This document shows positions 16,450 to 24,901 of a DNA stretch of 64,000 nucleotides, one piece after another. The position numbers and the translations under genes are program-made. The stretch is from assembly GCA_009840165.1 (NCBI GenBank), contig VXOG01000098.1, forward strand, positions 124,001 to 188,000, given 5' to 3'. Below the pieces are notes generated by a model. That model was not told the origin of the DNA. It searched no databases and was given only the letters and a program-made list of their open reading frames with translations. Position 1 is the stretch's first letter. Each line of letters opens with the position of its first letter. Origin of the DNA: Chloroflexota bacterium. Lineage in GTDB: Bacteria; Chloroflexota; Dehalococcoidia; Lucifugimonadales; UBA3495.

Positions 16450-17898
16450 CTACGCGAACTGGTATTCTCGCGTTGACCCAATCATGCGCAGGGCGTTCAG
16501 GGTCGCCGATTCCAGGTCGGCCCCGTTTTCCAGCAGCTCCGCCGCTTGCGCCACCAGCGCCGTCCGGTTGTCTTCCCGCAGGGCGACGCAGCCCAGCAGT
16601 TCGAGGCATCCGTCCACGATACTGGCGGCGTCCAAGCCGGATTCCCGTTCCAGCAGCGCGTCCACGATGTTCCGCACTCCTTGATGCGACGGGTTGCCGA
16701 GCTCGTCCGCAACGAAGTTGATGCGCTCGACCATGCTGCCGCTGTCGATCCATTCTTTGCCGGTATGCCAGCCCTCCACGGATGGCGGATTCAGCAGGTC
16801 CTGGTTCATGTACCGGCACTCCAGCGCGGTGTCCATTACCCCCGTTCGCGGGAATTTCAGGTCGCCCACCAGGTGGAGGGTGCCGACCACCACCTCGGCC
16901 GGGCTTTTCACGCGAGCGAACCGCGCCGTTTCCGACTTGAAGAAATCTGACGTGAACAACGCCTTCAACATCGAGCGGATGTCGTAGCCGGAGCGGAAAT
17001 ACTCGGCTTCCAGCAGGGCGATGGCGTCCGGGTCGGCCGGTTGGGTGTTCTGCCAGGCCGGCACCTGCACGTCGTCGGCCACGAAGAAGTTATACATGTG
17101 GCGGCTGATGAACCGCGCCGTGGACGGCTGCCGGCAGATGATCTCGATGATGTCGTCGCCGTTGAAATTGCCCGTTTCGCCCTGGAAAGTCTTGATGCCG
17201 TCGTCATGGTCGTCGGGGTCGTAGCGGAAGAGCCACGGCGTCTTGCCGTAGGGGATGCTCGCCACGTTGTCGTCGTCGATGGTCCAGCCGGTGAAGGCCC
17301 GCGCCGCCTCCTGCACGTCGTCTTCGGTGTAGTTTTCCCTGCCATCCATCCCGACGCCCATGGAGAACAGTTCCAATAGCTCCCGGCCCCAGTTCTCGTT
17401 GATGGCGTCCTTGTGGTTGAAGTTGTTGTCCAGCCAGAAAATCATGGCCGGGTCGCGAGCCAGGCGTTCCAGCAGCGTCTGGAAACTGCCCAAGCCGTAT
17501 TCCCGGAACATGTCAATCTGGTTCAGCATGGTTTTTTCGTGCAGCACTTTAGCCAGGCCGGTGGCGAAGACGCCGTGCCAGAAAAGCGCGACCTTTTCCT
17601 GCAAGGGCCGGGTGGCGGCGTTGCCGTTCATCCGGTACACCGTTTCGGTCAAAGCGCCCTCGATGTTCCGGCTCTCCTTCCAGTCGATGTAGTACCGCTC
17701 GATGATGTCCTCGTCCAGCCCGGGCTGGGCCTCGGGATGCAGCAGCCATTCCACCGTGGCGTCGTAACCCCAGGAGCCGTACCTGTTCAGTTCGGCCGGC
17801 GTCGCGCCGAACCCGGCTCGCCGCAAAAGATGGGCTATAAGAGCCCGGTCGGTACTTTGAATATCATTAGTAGCGTCGCTAGCGCTGACCATAGTCAT
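16450..17898 (-). CDS. DUF1800 protein (cassette 2)
   Basis: 482 aa, close paralog of the cassette-1 DUF1800: ALIAHLLRRAGFGATPAELN, EKVALFWHGVFATG, MIFWLDNNFNHKDAINENWG, RELLELFSMGVGMDGRENYT, FISRHMYNFFVADDVQVPAW and PSVEGWHTGKEWIDSGS align in order. The start MTMVSASD has GAGG 8 nt upstream. No export signal. A DUF1501 partner is missing from this copy. Downstream lie the foreign gene and NHL remnant, so the original operon appears to have been broken. Confidence 0.93.
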   Translation of the reverse strand: MTMVSASDATNDIQSTDRALIAHLLRRAGFGATPAELNRYGSWGYDATVEWLLHPEAQPGLDEDIIERYYIDWKESRNIEGALTETVYRMNGNAATRPLQEKVALFWHGVFATGLAKVLHEKTMLNQIDMFREYGLGSFQTLLERLARDPAMIFWLDNNFNHKDAINENWGRELLELFSMGVGMDGRENYTEDDVQEAARAFTGWTIDDDNVASIPYGKTPWLFRYDPDDHDDGIKTFQGETGNFNGDDIIEIICRQPSTARFISRHMYNFFVADDVQVPAWQNTQPADPDAIALLEAEYFRSGYDIRSMLKALFTSDFFKSETARFARVKSPAEVVVGTLHLVGDLKFPRTGVMDTALECRYMNQDLLNPPSVEGWHTGKEWIDSGSMVERINFVADELGNPSHQGVRNIVDALLERESGLDAASIVDGCLELLGCVALREDNRTALVAQAAELLENGADLESATLNALRMIGSTREYQFA

Positions 17899-18121
17899 CA
17901 GAACAACCTCAGCGTCAGTTTGTTTTGTGGGATGAATTTGCGAAATCATACCACAGGCCCGGGGGTGTCCCATTATCGGCATTGACAACCTTCAGCCGTC
18001 GGCGCACTATGTTGCGGCCCCGGCTCATCGCGGAAAACCGAGGCCAGGGGCATGGTCCGATCCGCCCACCCGGTTCGAGGGTACTTTCATTTTCGGCATA
18101 CGACTCCCGCGCGTGCGCACC

Positions 18122-19360
18122 ATGGACTCATGGTTGGCGTACCGCGATTTCCGGCTCCTGTGGTTCGCAAACTTCTGCGCCTTCACCGGTCAATGGCTCC
18201 AGTTGCTGAGCATCGGCTGGCTGGTGAAGGAGTTGTCCGCCGGTTCGGGCGCTGGCGGCCTGCTTGTCCTGTCCGCCAGCGCCCTCAATACGTTGCCCGG
18301 CCTGGTGGTGAACCCGCTCACCGGAGTGCTCGGAGACCGGCTTGACCGGCGCAAGCTCGCCATAGTCGTGCAGTCCATCGCCGCCGCGTTGGCGTTGGGC
18401 TTCGCTTTCCTGGTGGATACCGATCACATCCGGTACTGGCACGCCTACGCCTACGTCCTCATTTCCGGAAGCTGCCTGGCCATCACCCAGCCAATCCAGC
18501 AGGTAATGATCTCCAACACGGTTCCCCGGGGCGCGCTTACCAACGCTTATGCCATCAACACCCTGACCGTCACCGGCACACGCATATTCGGTCCGTTCGT
18601 CGGCGGCATCCTCATCGCCAGCATCGGGTTCTTCTGGAACTTTGCCATGGAGGCCGCGTTGTACCTGGGCGTGGTGCTGATGTTGATTCCCATGCGCACA
18701 CCCTACACGTCCTCAGCGCTCACATCTGACGAAACTGCCGGCCAGCGCCAGCGCATCACTCCTATCGCTGACATTCGCGACGGCCTGCGGCATCTGTGGC
18801 GACAGCAAAAGGAAGTCCTCGAGATAGCCCTGATCTCAGTGATCCCCAACACCATCCTGCATCCCCTCTGGTTCCTGCTGCCCCTGTTCACGGTGGAGGT
18901 TCTACAGGCCCATGCCGACATGGGCGGCTATCTGCTGGCGGTTACCGGCGTCGGCGGGTTGATCTCCACCCTCTGCATCGCCACCTGGGGCTTCCCGTTC
19001 CGCCGCGGCCACATCCTGATTGCCACCTGCATCCTGGGGTCCCTGAGCACCATGTTGTTCTCGCAATGCTCGTGGCTCTGGGCGGCATTCATCGTGCTGG
19101 CCGTGATGTCATTCTTCCAGGCGTACTTCCGCACCACCGCCGGCACCCTGGTGCTGACCATCGTCCCCGACCAGTATCGCGCGCGCACCATGGCCCTGCT
19201 GGCCTACGAACGTTCCTCCCTAATCGGCGTCAGCATCCTCGTGGGCCTGCTCGCCGATTTCACGTCTGCGTCAATGGCCATACTGGCTATCGGGGCGTTG
19301 GGCCTGAGCCTGACCCTGGCGTGCTTTGCCACCCTGCGCCGCGTGCGCGCGCTGCAATAG
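18122..19360 (+). CDS. MFS exporter (EntS/MFS_3 type), tandem copy 1
   Basis: 412 aa with about 12 hydrophobic segments. RLLWFANFCAFTGQWLQLLS opens the fold, and GVLGDRLDRRKLAI is the MFS loop 2-3 motif (GxxxDRxxRR). The family includes enterobactin exporter EntS and macrolide exporters. The C-terminal half contains NTILHPLWFLLPLFTVEVLQ and FFQAYFRTTAGTLVLTIVPD. A GTG three codons upstream is an alternative start. It is followed after 11 bp by a paralog. Confidence 0.9.
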   Translation: MDSWLAYRDFRLLWFANFCAFTGQWLQLLSIGWLVKELSAGSGAGGLLVLSASALNTLPGLVVNPLTGVLGDRLDRRKLAIVVQSIAAALALGFAFLVDTDHIRYWHAYAYVLISGSCLAITQPIQQVMISNTVPRGALTNAYAINTLTVTGTRIFGPFVGGILIASIGFFWNFAMEAALYLGVVLMLIPMRTPYTSSALTSDETAGQRQRITPIADIRDGLRHLWRQQKEVLEIALISVIPNTILHPLWFLLPLFTVEVLQAHADMGGYLLAVTGVGGLISTLCIATWGFPFRRGHILIATCILGSLSTMLFSQCSWLWAAFIVLAVMSFFQAYFRTTAGTLVLTIVPDQYRARTMALLAYERSSLIGVSILVGLLADFTSASMAILAIGALGLSLTLACFATLRRVRALQ

Positions 19361-19371
19361 GGGAAACTGAT

Positions 19372-20613
19372 TTGCGTCTGCCGCGCCTGCATACGCTGGA
19401 CGCCTGGCTGGGCTACCGCAACTACCGTCTGCTGTGGTGCGGCAATTTCTTCGCCAACAGCGCTCAGTGGCTACAGTTGCTCAGCGTAGGCTGGCTGGTG
19501 CGCGAGCTTTCCGAGGGATCAGCCGTCGCTGGCCTGCTGGTCGTAACGGTCGGCGGGATCAACACCCTGCCCGGCCTGGTAGCCGGTCCCTGGGGCGGCG
19601 TATTGAGCGACCGTTTCGACCGCCGCCGCCTGGTCATCACCTTCCAACTGATCATGTGCGGGCTGGCCTTCAGCTTTGCGCTGCTGGTGCTGTCGGAACG
19701 AGTCACGATCTGGCATGCCTATCTGTACGTGATTCTGGCCGGAGTTTGCCACTCCATGGCCCAACCCATGCGGCAATCCCTAATCGCGGCTACTGTACCC
19801 CGGGAGATGCTGGGCAACGCCCTGGCCGCCAACGTGCTCACCATCACCGGCACGCGCATCTTCGGCCCGTTTATCGGTGGAATCCTGATTTTTACCCTGG
19901 GTTTCTTCTGGAATTTCACCATCGAGGCTTGCCTATATCTGGCCAATGTCCTGATGCTGATGCCCATGCGGACCCCGTACTATCGGCAAGGCGACGCCCG
20001 GGCCCGGGGCTCCGCCATCGCGAACATGGTGGAAGGGATACGCTACATATGGAGCGATGAACGGGCTATCTTCCAGATGATGATCCTGTCGATCATCCCT
20101 AACATCATCCTACATCCCACGTGGTTTCTGCTGCCCGTTTTCACTACCGACGTACTCAACCGCAGCGCCGATGTTGGCGGCTATCTCCTTTCAGTAACCG
20201 GTATCGGCGGCTTCCTCGCTGCCCTTTTCATGGCCTCGTTCGGCTTCATTTTCGACAAGGGCAAGGTGGTGTTGGGAGCCGCCGTCGTGAGTTCCATAAC
20301 CTGCTTCCTGTTCGCGTTCTCTCATTGGATGGCCCTGGCGTTCGTCGTCATTGCTGCGATGGCTTTCAGCCAAGCCGTTTTCCGCACCAGCCGGGGCACG
20401 CTGATCCAAACGCTCGCCCCGGACCGTCTGCGGGGCAGGTTGACCAGCCTCCAGAGTTTCGACCGGGGATTCCTGGTCGTCGCCAGCCTGGGCGTGGGCG
20501 CGCTGTCCGACGCGACGTCGCCGGTGGCTGCCATCGCCATCGTCGGCGCATTAGGACTCGCGCTGTCGTTGATCTGCTGCGCTGCCCTGAGCCGTGTGCG
20601 ACAACTTCCTTAG
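19372..20613 (+). CDS. MFS exporter (EntS/MFS_3 type), tandem copy 2
   Basis: 413 aa. It aligns with the preceding protein end to end (RLLWCGNFFANSAQWLQLLS, GVLSDRFDRRRLVI, TRIFGPFIGGILIFTLGFFW, NIILHPTWFLLPVFTTDVLN). The start is a TTG at 19372, set by AGGGGA 7 nt upstream and by alignment with the first copy. The two genes are 11 bp apart and must be co-transcribed. MFS_3 proteins usually act alone; an adjacent diverged pair may have split substrates or may form a heterodimer. Confidence 0.9.
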   Translation: MRLPRLHTLDAWLGYRNYRLLWCGNFFANSAQWLQLLSVGWLVRELSEGSAVAGLLVVTVGGINTLPGLVAGPWGGVLSDRFDRRRLVITFQLIMCGLAFSFALLVLSERVTIWHAYLYVILAGVCHSMAQPMRQSLIAATVPREMLGNALAANVLTITGTRIFGPFIGGILIFTLGFFWNFTIEACLYLANVLMLMPMRTPYYRQGDARARGSAIANMVEGIRYIWSDERAIFQMMILSIIPNIILHPTWFLLPVFTTDVLNRSADVGGYLLSVTGIGGFLAALFMASFGFIFDKGKVVLGAAVVSSITCFLFAFSHWMALAFVVIAAMAFSQAVFRTSRGTLIQTLAPDRLRGRLTSLQSFDRGFLVVASLGVGALSDATSPVAAIAIVGALGLALSLICCAALSRVRQLP

Positions 20614-20672
20614 AGGACGCCTAATAAGCCGTATCCGGATTTCAGTTCGGAGGTGAGAATGTGAAGGGACTT

Positions 20673-20710
20673 CCCCTCACCCCAACCTTCTCCCGCCAGG
20701 GGAGAGGGAG
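20673..20710 (-). repeat. Dispersed CTCTCCC...GGGAGAG repeat, copy 2
   Basis: Minus-strand copy of the family seen at 14271 and 41351: CTCTCCCC, a short loop, GGGAGAAGG, then TTGGGGTGAGGGG. It sits between the MFS pair and the aminotransferase gene. Confidence 0.8.
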
Positions 20711-20786
20711 ATTTTAGAGCCGGGCGTGTGGTTCGTTGTCAGCGGGGTTGGTAAACTGCACAGCCACAACCGGAAAGAGGTGAACC

Positions 20787-21962
20787 ATGACCAGAGCTCC
20801 CGCGACGCGCATTCAACGAGTACAGCCCCCGGCCACCTTGGCCGCCGGCGAAAAGGCCCGACAGCTGGCCCGGCAGGGTCACGACGTAATTGACCTGGGC
20901 CAGTCGAGTCCGCACCACGTGACACCGCAGCACATCATCGACGCGGGGGTTGCGGCCTTGAACGCCGGGCATACCAACATCAGCTCATCCCGCGGGCTGC
21001 CCGAACTGAGCCAGGCCATGGCCGCCAAGCTGGACGTCCACAATGGCCGTGCCGTTGATCCCGACGGCGATATTCTGGTTACTCCCGGCAGCAAAATGGG
21101 GTTGTATGAAGCGATTAACGCCTACATAGAGGCGGGAGATGAAGTTCTGGTGCTGGAGCCCACCTGGGTCAGCTTCGCCCAGCAGGTGGAGATGGCCGAG
21201 GGGGCGCCAGTAGCCGTGCCGCTCAGCGAGGAAGAGGAGTACCACATCAGCTACGAGCAGTTGCGGGAGTACGTCACCCCGCGCACGAAGATGATCGTCA
21301 TCAACAACCCAAACAACCCTACGGGCCGGGTGTACACCGGGGAAGAATTGGCCGCCGTAGCGCGTTTGGCACAGGAACAGGACCTGCTGGTCCTTTGTGA
21401 TGAGACCTACGAGTATTTCCTCTACGATTCCAACCGGCACGTTACGATAGCGACTCTGGAGGGTATGGCGGAACGAACCCTGACCAGTTACACCTTCACC
21501 AAGGCGTACTCGATGTCCGGCTGGCGGTTGGGCTGCATCGTGGCTCAGTCAAACCTGCTGGAGCCACTGCTGAAGATACAAGAGCAAACAGCCAGTTTTG
21601 TCTCTCCCTTTGTGCAGATGGCCGGGGTGGCCGCCCTCCAGGGTCCCCAGGACCACCTGACCACGTGGCGGGAGGACTGCGACGAACTGCGCGCGCGCTG
21701 CGCCGACCGGTTGTCCCAGGTTCCCGGCGTACACTGCCCGCGGCCTGAAGGGGCCACGTTCCTGTTCCCCCGCTACTCGGCGGATATGTCATCCACGGCG
21801 ATGGCCGAGCTGCTGGTGGAACGGGAAGGAGTGGTGGTAACCCCCGGCATCGGCTTTGGCGAAAGCGGGGAGGGCCACTTCCGTATCGCCCTGATGCGGT
21901 CTCCCGCCGACCGGGTTGTGGAAGGGGTGGAGCGCATAGCGCGAGTCCTGGAAACGCTCTAA
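20787..21962 (+). CDS. PLP-dependent aminotransferase, class I/II
   Basis: 391 aa. The fold-type I aspartate aminotransferase family is shown by DIGQSS-like VIDLGQSSP, INNPNNPTGRVYT (substrate/PLP-binding Asn), VLCDETYEYFLYD (Asp binding the PLP ring N) and TFTKAYSMSGWRLG with Schiff-base Lys239. C-terminal RIALMRSP holds the substrate-carboxylate Arg. AspB-like aspartate or broad-specificity aminotransferase is most likely; the exact donor cannot be told. AAAGAGG precedes the ATG. Confidence 0.92.
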   Translation: MTRAPATRIQRVQPPATLAAGEKARQLARQGHDVIDLGQSSPHHVTPQHIIDAGVAALNAGHTNISSSRGLPELSQAMAAKLDVHNGRAVDPDGDILVTPGSKMGLYEAINAYIEAGDEVLVLEPTWVSFAQQVEMAEGAPVAVPLSEEEEYHISYEQLREYVTPRTKMIVINNPNNPTGRVYTGEELAAVARLAQEQDLLVLCDETYEYFLYDSNRHVTIATLEGMAERTLTSYTFTKAYSMSGWRLGCIVAQSNLLEPLLKIQEQTASFVSPFVQMAGVAALQGPQDHLTTWREDCDELRARCADRLSQVPGVHCPRPEGATFLFPRYSADMSSTAMAELLVEREGVVVTPGIGFGESGEGHFRIALMRSPADRVVEGVERIARVLETL

Positions 21963-21998
21963 CCTGAGTCAATCTGTAGGGTCTCTCCAAAGTTACTT

Positions 21999-22113
21999 CG
22001 TCATTCCGGCGAAGGCGGGAATCCAGGAAGTCGTTGCGTTTGGACTGCCCTGGATTCCGGCCCCGTATCAAGTACGGGGTGACGTTCTTTCGCCGGAATG
22101 ACGGTTGGGGGTG
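21999..22113. repeat. Dispersed GTCATTCC palindromic repeat, long copy
   Basis: The stretch starts CGTCATTCCGGCGAAGGCGG and ends with its complement CGCCGGAATGACGG. Inside is a second palindrome, CCCCGTATCAAGTACGGGG. Shorter copies are at 35615, 37477 and 58333, and the inner palindrome also occurs inside the restriction-modification remnant at 54652. It lies between the aminotransferase and the DHA2 exporter. Confidence 0.8.
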
Positions 22114-22173
22114 ATATGATAGTATGCCGCCGCTCTAATTATCGCCGCTATTGCATTTCCCACCCTCGCCGCT

Positions 22174-23682
22174 TTGATTCAACGCATCACATCCAGTCCC
22201 GCCTATAGATGGTGGAACTTCTGGACCATCGCCACCGGCACCTTCTTCTCCGTCGTTGACCACGGCAGCGTGCTGATTGCGCTGCCGGGCATCGAGTCGC
22301 ATTTCGACGCCACGCTGGAATCCGTTCAGTGGGTCGTCATCGCCTACGCCCTGGTGATCAGCGTGCTGCTCCTGCCCATGGGCCGCCTGGGCGACGTCGT
22401 CGGACGCCGCCGGGTGTACATCACAGGCACTGCTATTTTCGTGGTCGCTTCTCTCGGCGCCACCTTCGCCCCAACCCTGGAAGTGCTGGTCGCCATGCGT
22501 GTCTGCAAGGGCATCGGCGCCGGCATGGTCCAGGGTTGCGGCATGGGTATGATGCTGGCCGCCTTCTCCGACGCCGAGCGCGGTAAAGCCCTGGGAACCC
22601 ATCTGAGCGTGGTGGGCATGGGGGCCATCGCAGGGCCTGCCATCGGCGGATTCCTGGTCGCATACCTGGGCTGGCAATCGGTGTTCTTTGTGAACGTGCC
22701 CGCCGGGTGCATCGTGCTGGCGCTGTCCTGGTTCCTGCTGGAACGGGGCCCCGTCATCGGGCAGAGCCGGCCGCACAGCTCAACCTTTGACTGGGCCGGC
22801 GCGGGGGTGTCCGGCGTCATACTGCTGGTGCTGCTGCTGGTGGTGGGGAACGGAAACAGCCTGGGGTGGCAGTCTGCTCCGGTCATGGTCGGTGGAATCG
22901 CCGTGGCCATCGGTATGGCGTTCTTTATCTGGTGGGAGCTGAGAACTGCATCGCCAATGCTGGATCTGCGCTTGTTCGCCAATCGCGTCTTCGGAATCGG
23001 CGCGGCGTCCGCGTGGCTCTCGTTCTTCGGCACATCAGCTGCACGGTTCCTCATGCCCTTTTACCTGCAACGCGTGCTGGGCTATTCGCCGGAGCAGGTG
23101 GGATTGATGATGATTCCGGCGGCCCTGTGCATGGTGATCCTGGGGCCGCCCAGCGGCAGGTTATCCGACAAGTTCGGCTGGCAGGCGCTCACCGTGATCG
23201 GCCTGACCATGAGCGCGGCTGGCGCGCTGGTGCTGGCGTTCGCCCTCCAGGAACGTTCGGCGGTGTGGTTCGTCATCGCCACCATGATGATGCAGAGCGC
23301 CGGCAACGCTGTGTTCAACTCCCCCAACAGCAGCAGTATTATCAGCGTGGTGGACCGTAGTCGCTACGGAGTGGTGTCGGCCCTGACGCAGCTCATCCGC
23401 AATTCCGCCAACGTGGTCAGCGTGGCGGTGTCCACCACCATCGTCGTTTCCACCATGGCGACCTACGGCGTGGAGCCCAAACTCGAAGCCGTTGATCCCA
23501 GCGTGGCGACGGCCTTCGTTGCCGGATTGCGCTGGGCCTACCTGGCCATGGGCTGCGCGGTGGGAACCGGCGTTGTCATATCGCTATACCGGGCCGTCAC
23601 CTCCCGACGCCCGACGCAGCCGTCCGCGCCGGTATCACAGCCTGAGCCTTCGCCTTCGGCCGGCGTCAACGGAGACAGCTGA
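22174..23682 (+). CDS. MFS exporter, DHA2 (EmrB/QacA) type
   Basis: 502 aa with 14 predicted hydrophobic segments. WTIATGTFFSVVDHGSVLIA resembles the DHA2 first helix (usually LDxTIVNVALP). GRLGDVVGRRRVYITG is the loop 2-3 motif, and GMGAIAGPAIGGFLVAYLGWQSVFFVNVPAG is antiporter motif C plus the family-typical WRWIFFINVPIG counterpart. Multidrug export driven by protons is the family role. The start is uncertain: a TTG at 22174 is the first usual start in frame and lacks a good ribosome site. Confidence 0.88.
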   Translation: MIQRITSSPAYRWWNFWTIATGTFFSVVDHGSVLIALPGIESHFDATLESVQWVVIAYALVISVLLLPMGRLGDVVGRRRVYITGTAIFVVASLGATFAPTLEVLVAMRVCKGIGAGMVQGCGMGMMLAAFSDAERGKALGTHLSVVGMGAIAGPAIGGFLVAYLGWQSVFFVNVPAGCIVLALSWFLLERGPVIGQSRPHSSTFDWAGAGVSGVILLVLLLVVGNGNSLGWQSAPVMVGGIAVAIGMAFFIWWELRTASPMLDLRLFANRVFGIGAASAWLSFFGTSAARFLMPFYLQRVLGYSPEQVGLMMIPAALCMVILGPPSGRLSDKFGWQALTVIGLTMSAAGALVLAFALQERSAVWFVIATMMMQSAGNAVFNSPNSSSIISVVDRSRYGVVSALTQLIRNSANVVSVAVSTTIVVSTMATYGVEPKLEAVDPSVATAFVAGLRWAYLAMGCAVGTGVVISLYRAVTSRRPTQPSAPVSQPEPSPSAGVNGDS

Positions 23683-23692
23683 GGCGACCGTA

Positions 23693-24733
23693 TCACTGGA
23701 AGCGCGGCATAACTTCTTTGGCGAACAGTTCCATCGACTTCAACTGCTTGCCCTGGTCCATCCCGCCGAAGGCGAAGTTGCAGCCGAAGTAGCGCACCCC
23801 CGCGTCGTGCAGCGCCTGGATTTTGGCGGCGCACTGGTCCGGCGAGCCGATGAATGCCCGGTTATCCGCCAGGTATTCGTAGCTGGGCGGGAGTTCGGTG
23901 CGCCGGTTCAGGTATTCCGCCATTGGCTGGTACACCTCACTGCCCACCGAAAACTCGCGTCGCCAGGTGTTCAGGTCGAGGGTCCAGTTCAACGCTTCCC
24001 GCGCCTCCCGGTGCGCCTGCTCCTCCGTTTCCGCGACGTAGAAATAGCGGAAAAATGGTACTTCCGACGCACTCACGCCATATCCTGCGTCCTCGGACAT
24101 CCGCAAATACCGCTGCATCAAATCCACCGCATCATCCGTGTTGAGCACGACACCTACGATCAGGCGGCGGCCCGTTGACGCCACGAAGTCCAGGGATTCC
24201 GCGCTGCGCGTCGCCGCCACGTAAACCGGGGGGTGAGGGTTCTGCAAAGGCGTCGGTACCAGGTTGACGTGCTTCACCGTGTGATATTCGCCTTCAAAAG
24301 TGTAGTCGCGGTTCGTCCACAGCGCTTCCACCATCTCGATGGTTTCCCGGTAGCGGGCCTGGCTCTCCGCGTGGTCGATGCCGAAGTTGACGTACTCCGA
24401 TGACGCCGCGCCCCGGCCGAACCCCACATCCAGCCGGCCGTCGCTCAGCACGTCCAGCGTCGCCGTGTCTTCAGCCAGCCGCACCGGGTGGTGCAGCGGG
24501 GGAATCAGCACCGCCGTGCCCAGCCGAATGCGCTCGGTCCGCGCGGCGATGTTGCTGGCGATGATGAGCGAAGACGCTCCCAGGCCGTACCGGGTGAAGT
24601 GGTGTTCGGCCAGCCAAACCGCCTTGAATCCCAACTCTTCTCCCACGGTGGCCTGCTCCGTCAAATCCGAATACAGGCCCCTTGGCGTATATTGCTCAGG
24701 CCAGGGTATGTGGGAAAACAGGGCAAAATCCAT
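23693..24733 (-). CDS. LLM-class flavin-dependent oxidoreductase
   Basis: 346 aa. Bacterial luciferase-like TIM barrel: MDFALFSHIPWPEQ, ELGFKAVWLAEHHFTRYG, RIRLGTAVLIPPLHHPVRLAEDTATLDVLSDGR (dispersed here in order) and DVGFGRGAASSEY. Members use reduced FMN or F420 to oxidise or monooxygenate organic substrates. Such enzymes are highly expanded in SAR202 Chloroflexota. The ATG (MDFALF) has AAGGAG 7 nt upstream; the 27 codons before it are unrelated. It converges with the DHA2 exporter gene, 10 bp apart. Confidence 0.92.
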   Translation of the reverse strand: MDFALFSHIPWPEQYTPRGLYSDLTEQATVGEELGFKAVWLAEHHFTRYGLGASSLIIASNIAARTERIRLGTAVLIPPLHHPVRLAEDTATLDVLSDGRLDVGFGRGAASSEYVNFGIDHAESQARYRETIEMVEALWTNRDYTFEGEYHTVKHVNLVPTPLQNPHPPVYVAATRSAESLDFVASTGRRLIVGVVLNTDDAVDLMQRYLRMSEDAGYGVSASEVPFFRYFYVAETEEQAHREAREALNWTLDLNTWRREFSVGSEVYQPMAEYLNRRTELPPSYEYLADNRAFIGSPDQCAAKIQALHDAGVRYFGCNFAFGGMDQGKQLKSMELFAKEVMPRFQ

Positions 24734-24901
24734 TTCGCGCTCCTTGTTGATTCGTGGGCGAGCAGTGTACACACCATGCGCGCGCATTTTCAAACTCCAC
24801 TTGTCTGCTATCATTAATCGTCAATCACCGGCGACCTCCGGCGGCTTGCCGGTTGGAAACCTCCATCATGGCGCACCACGCGACCAATCCTAGGAGCAAC
24901 G

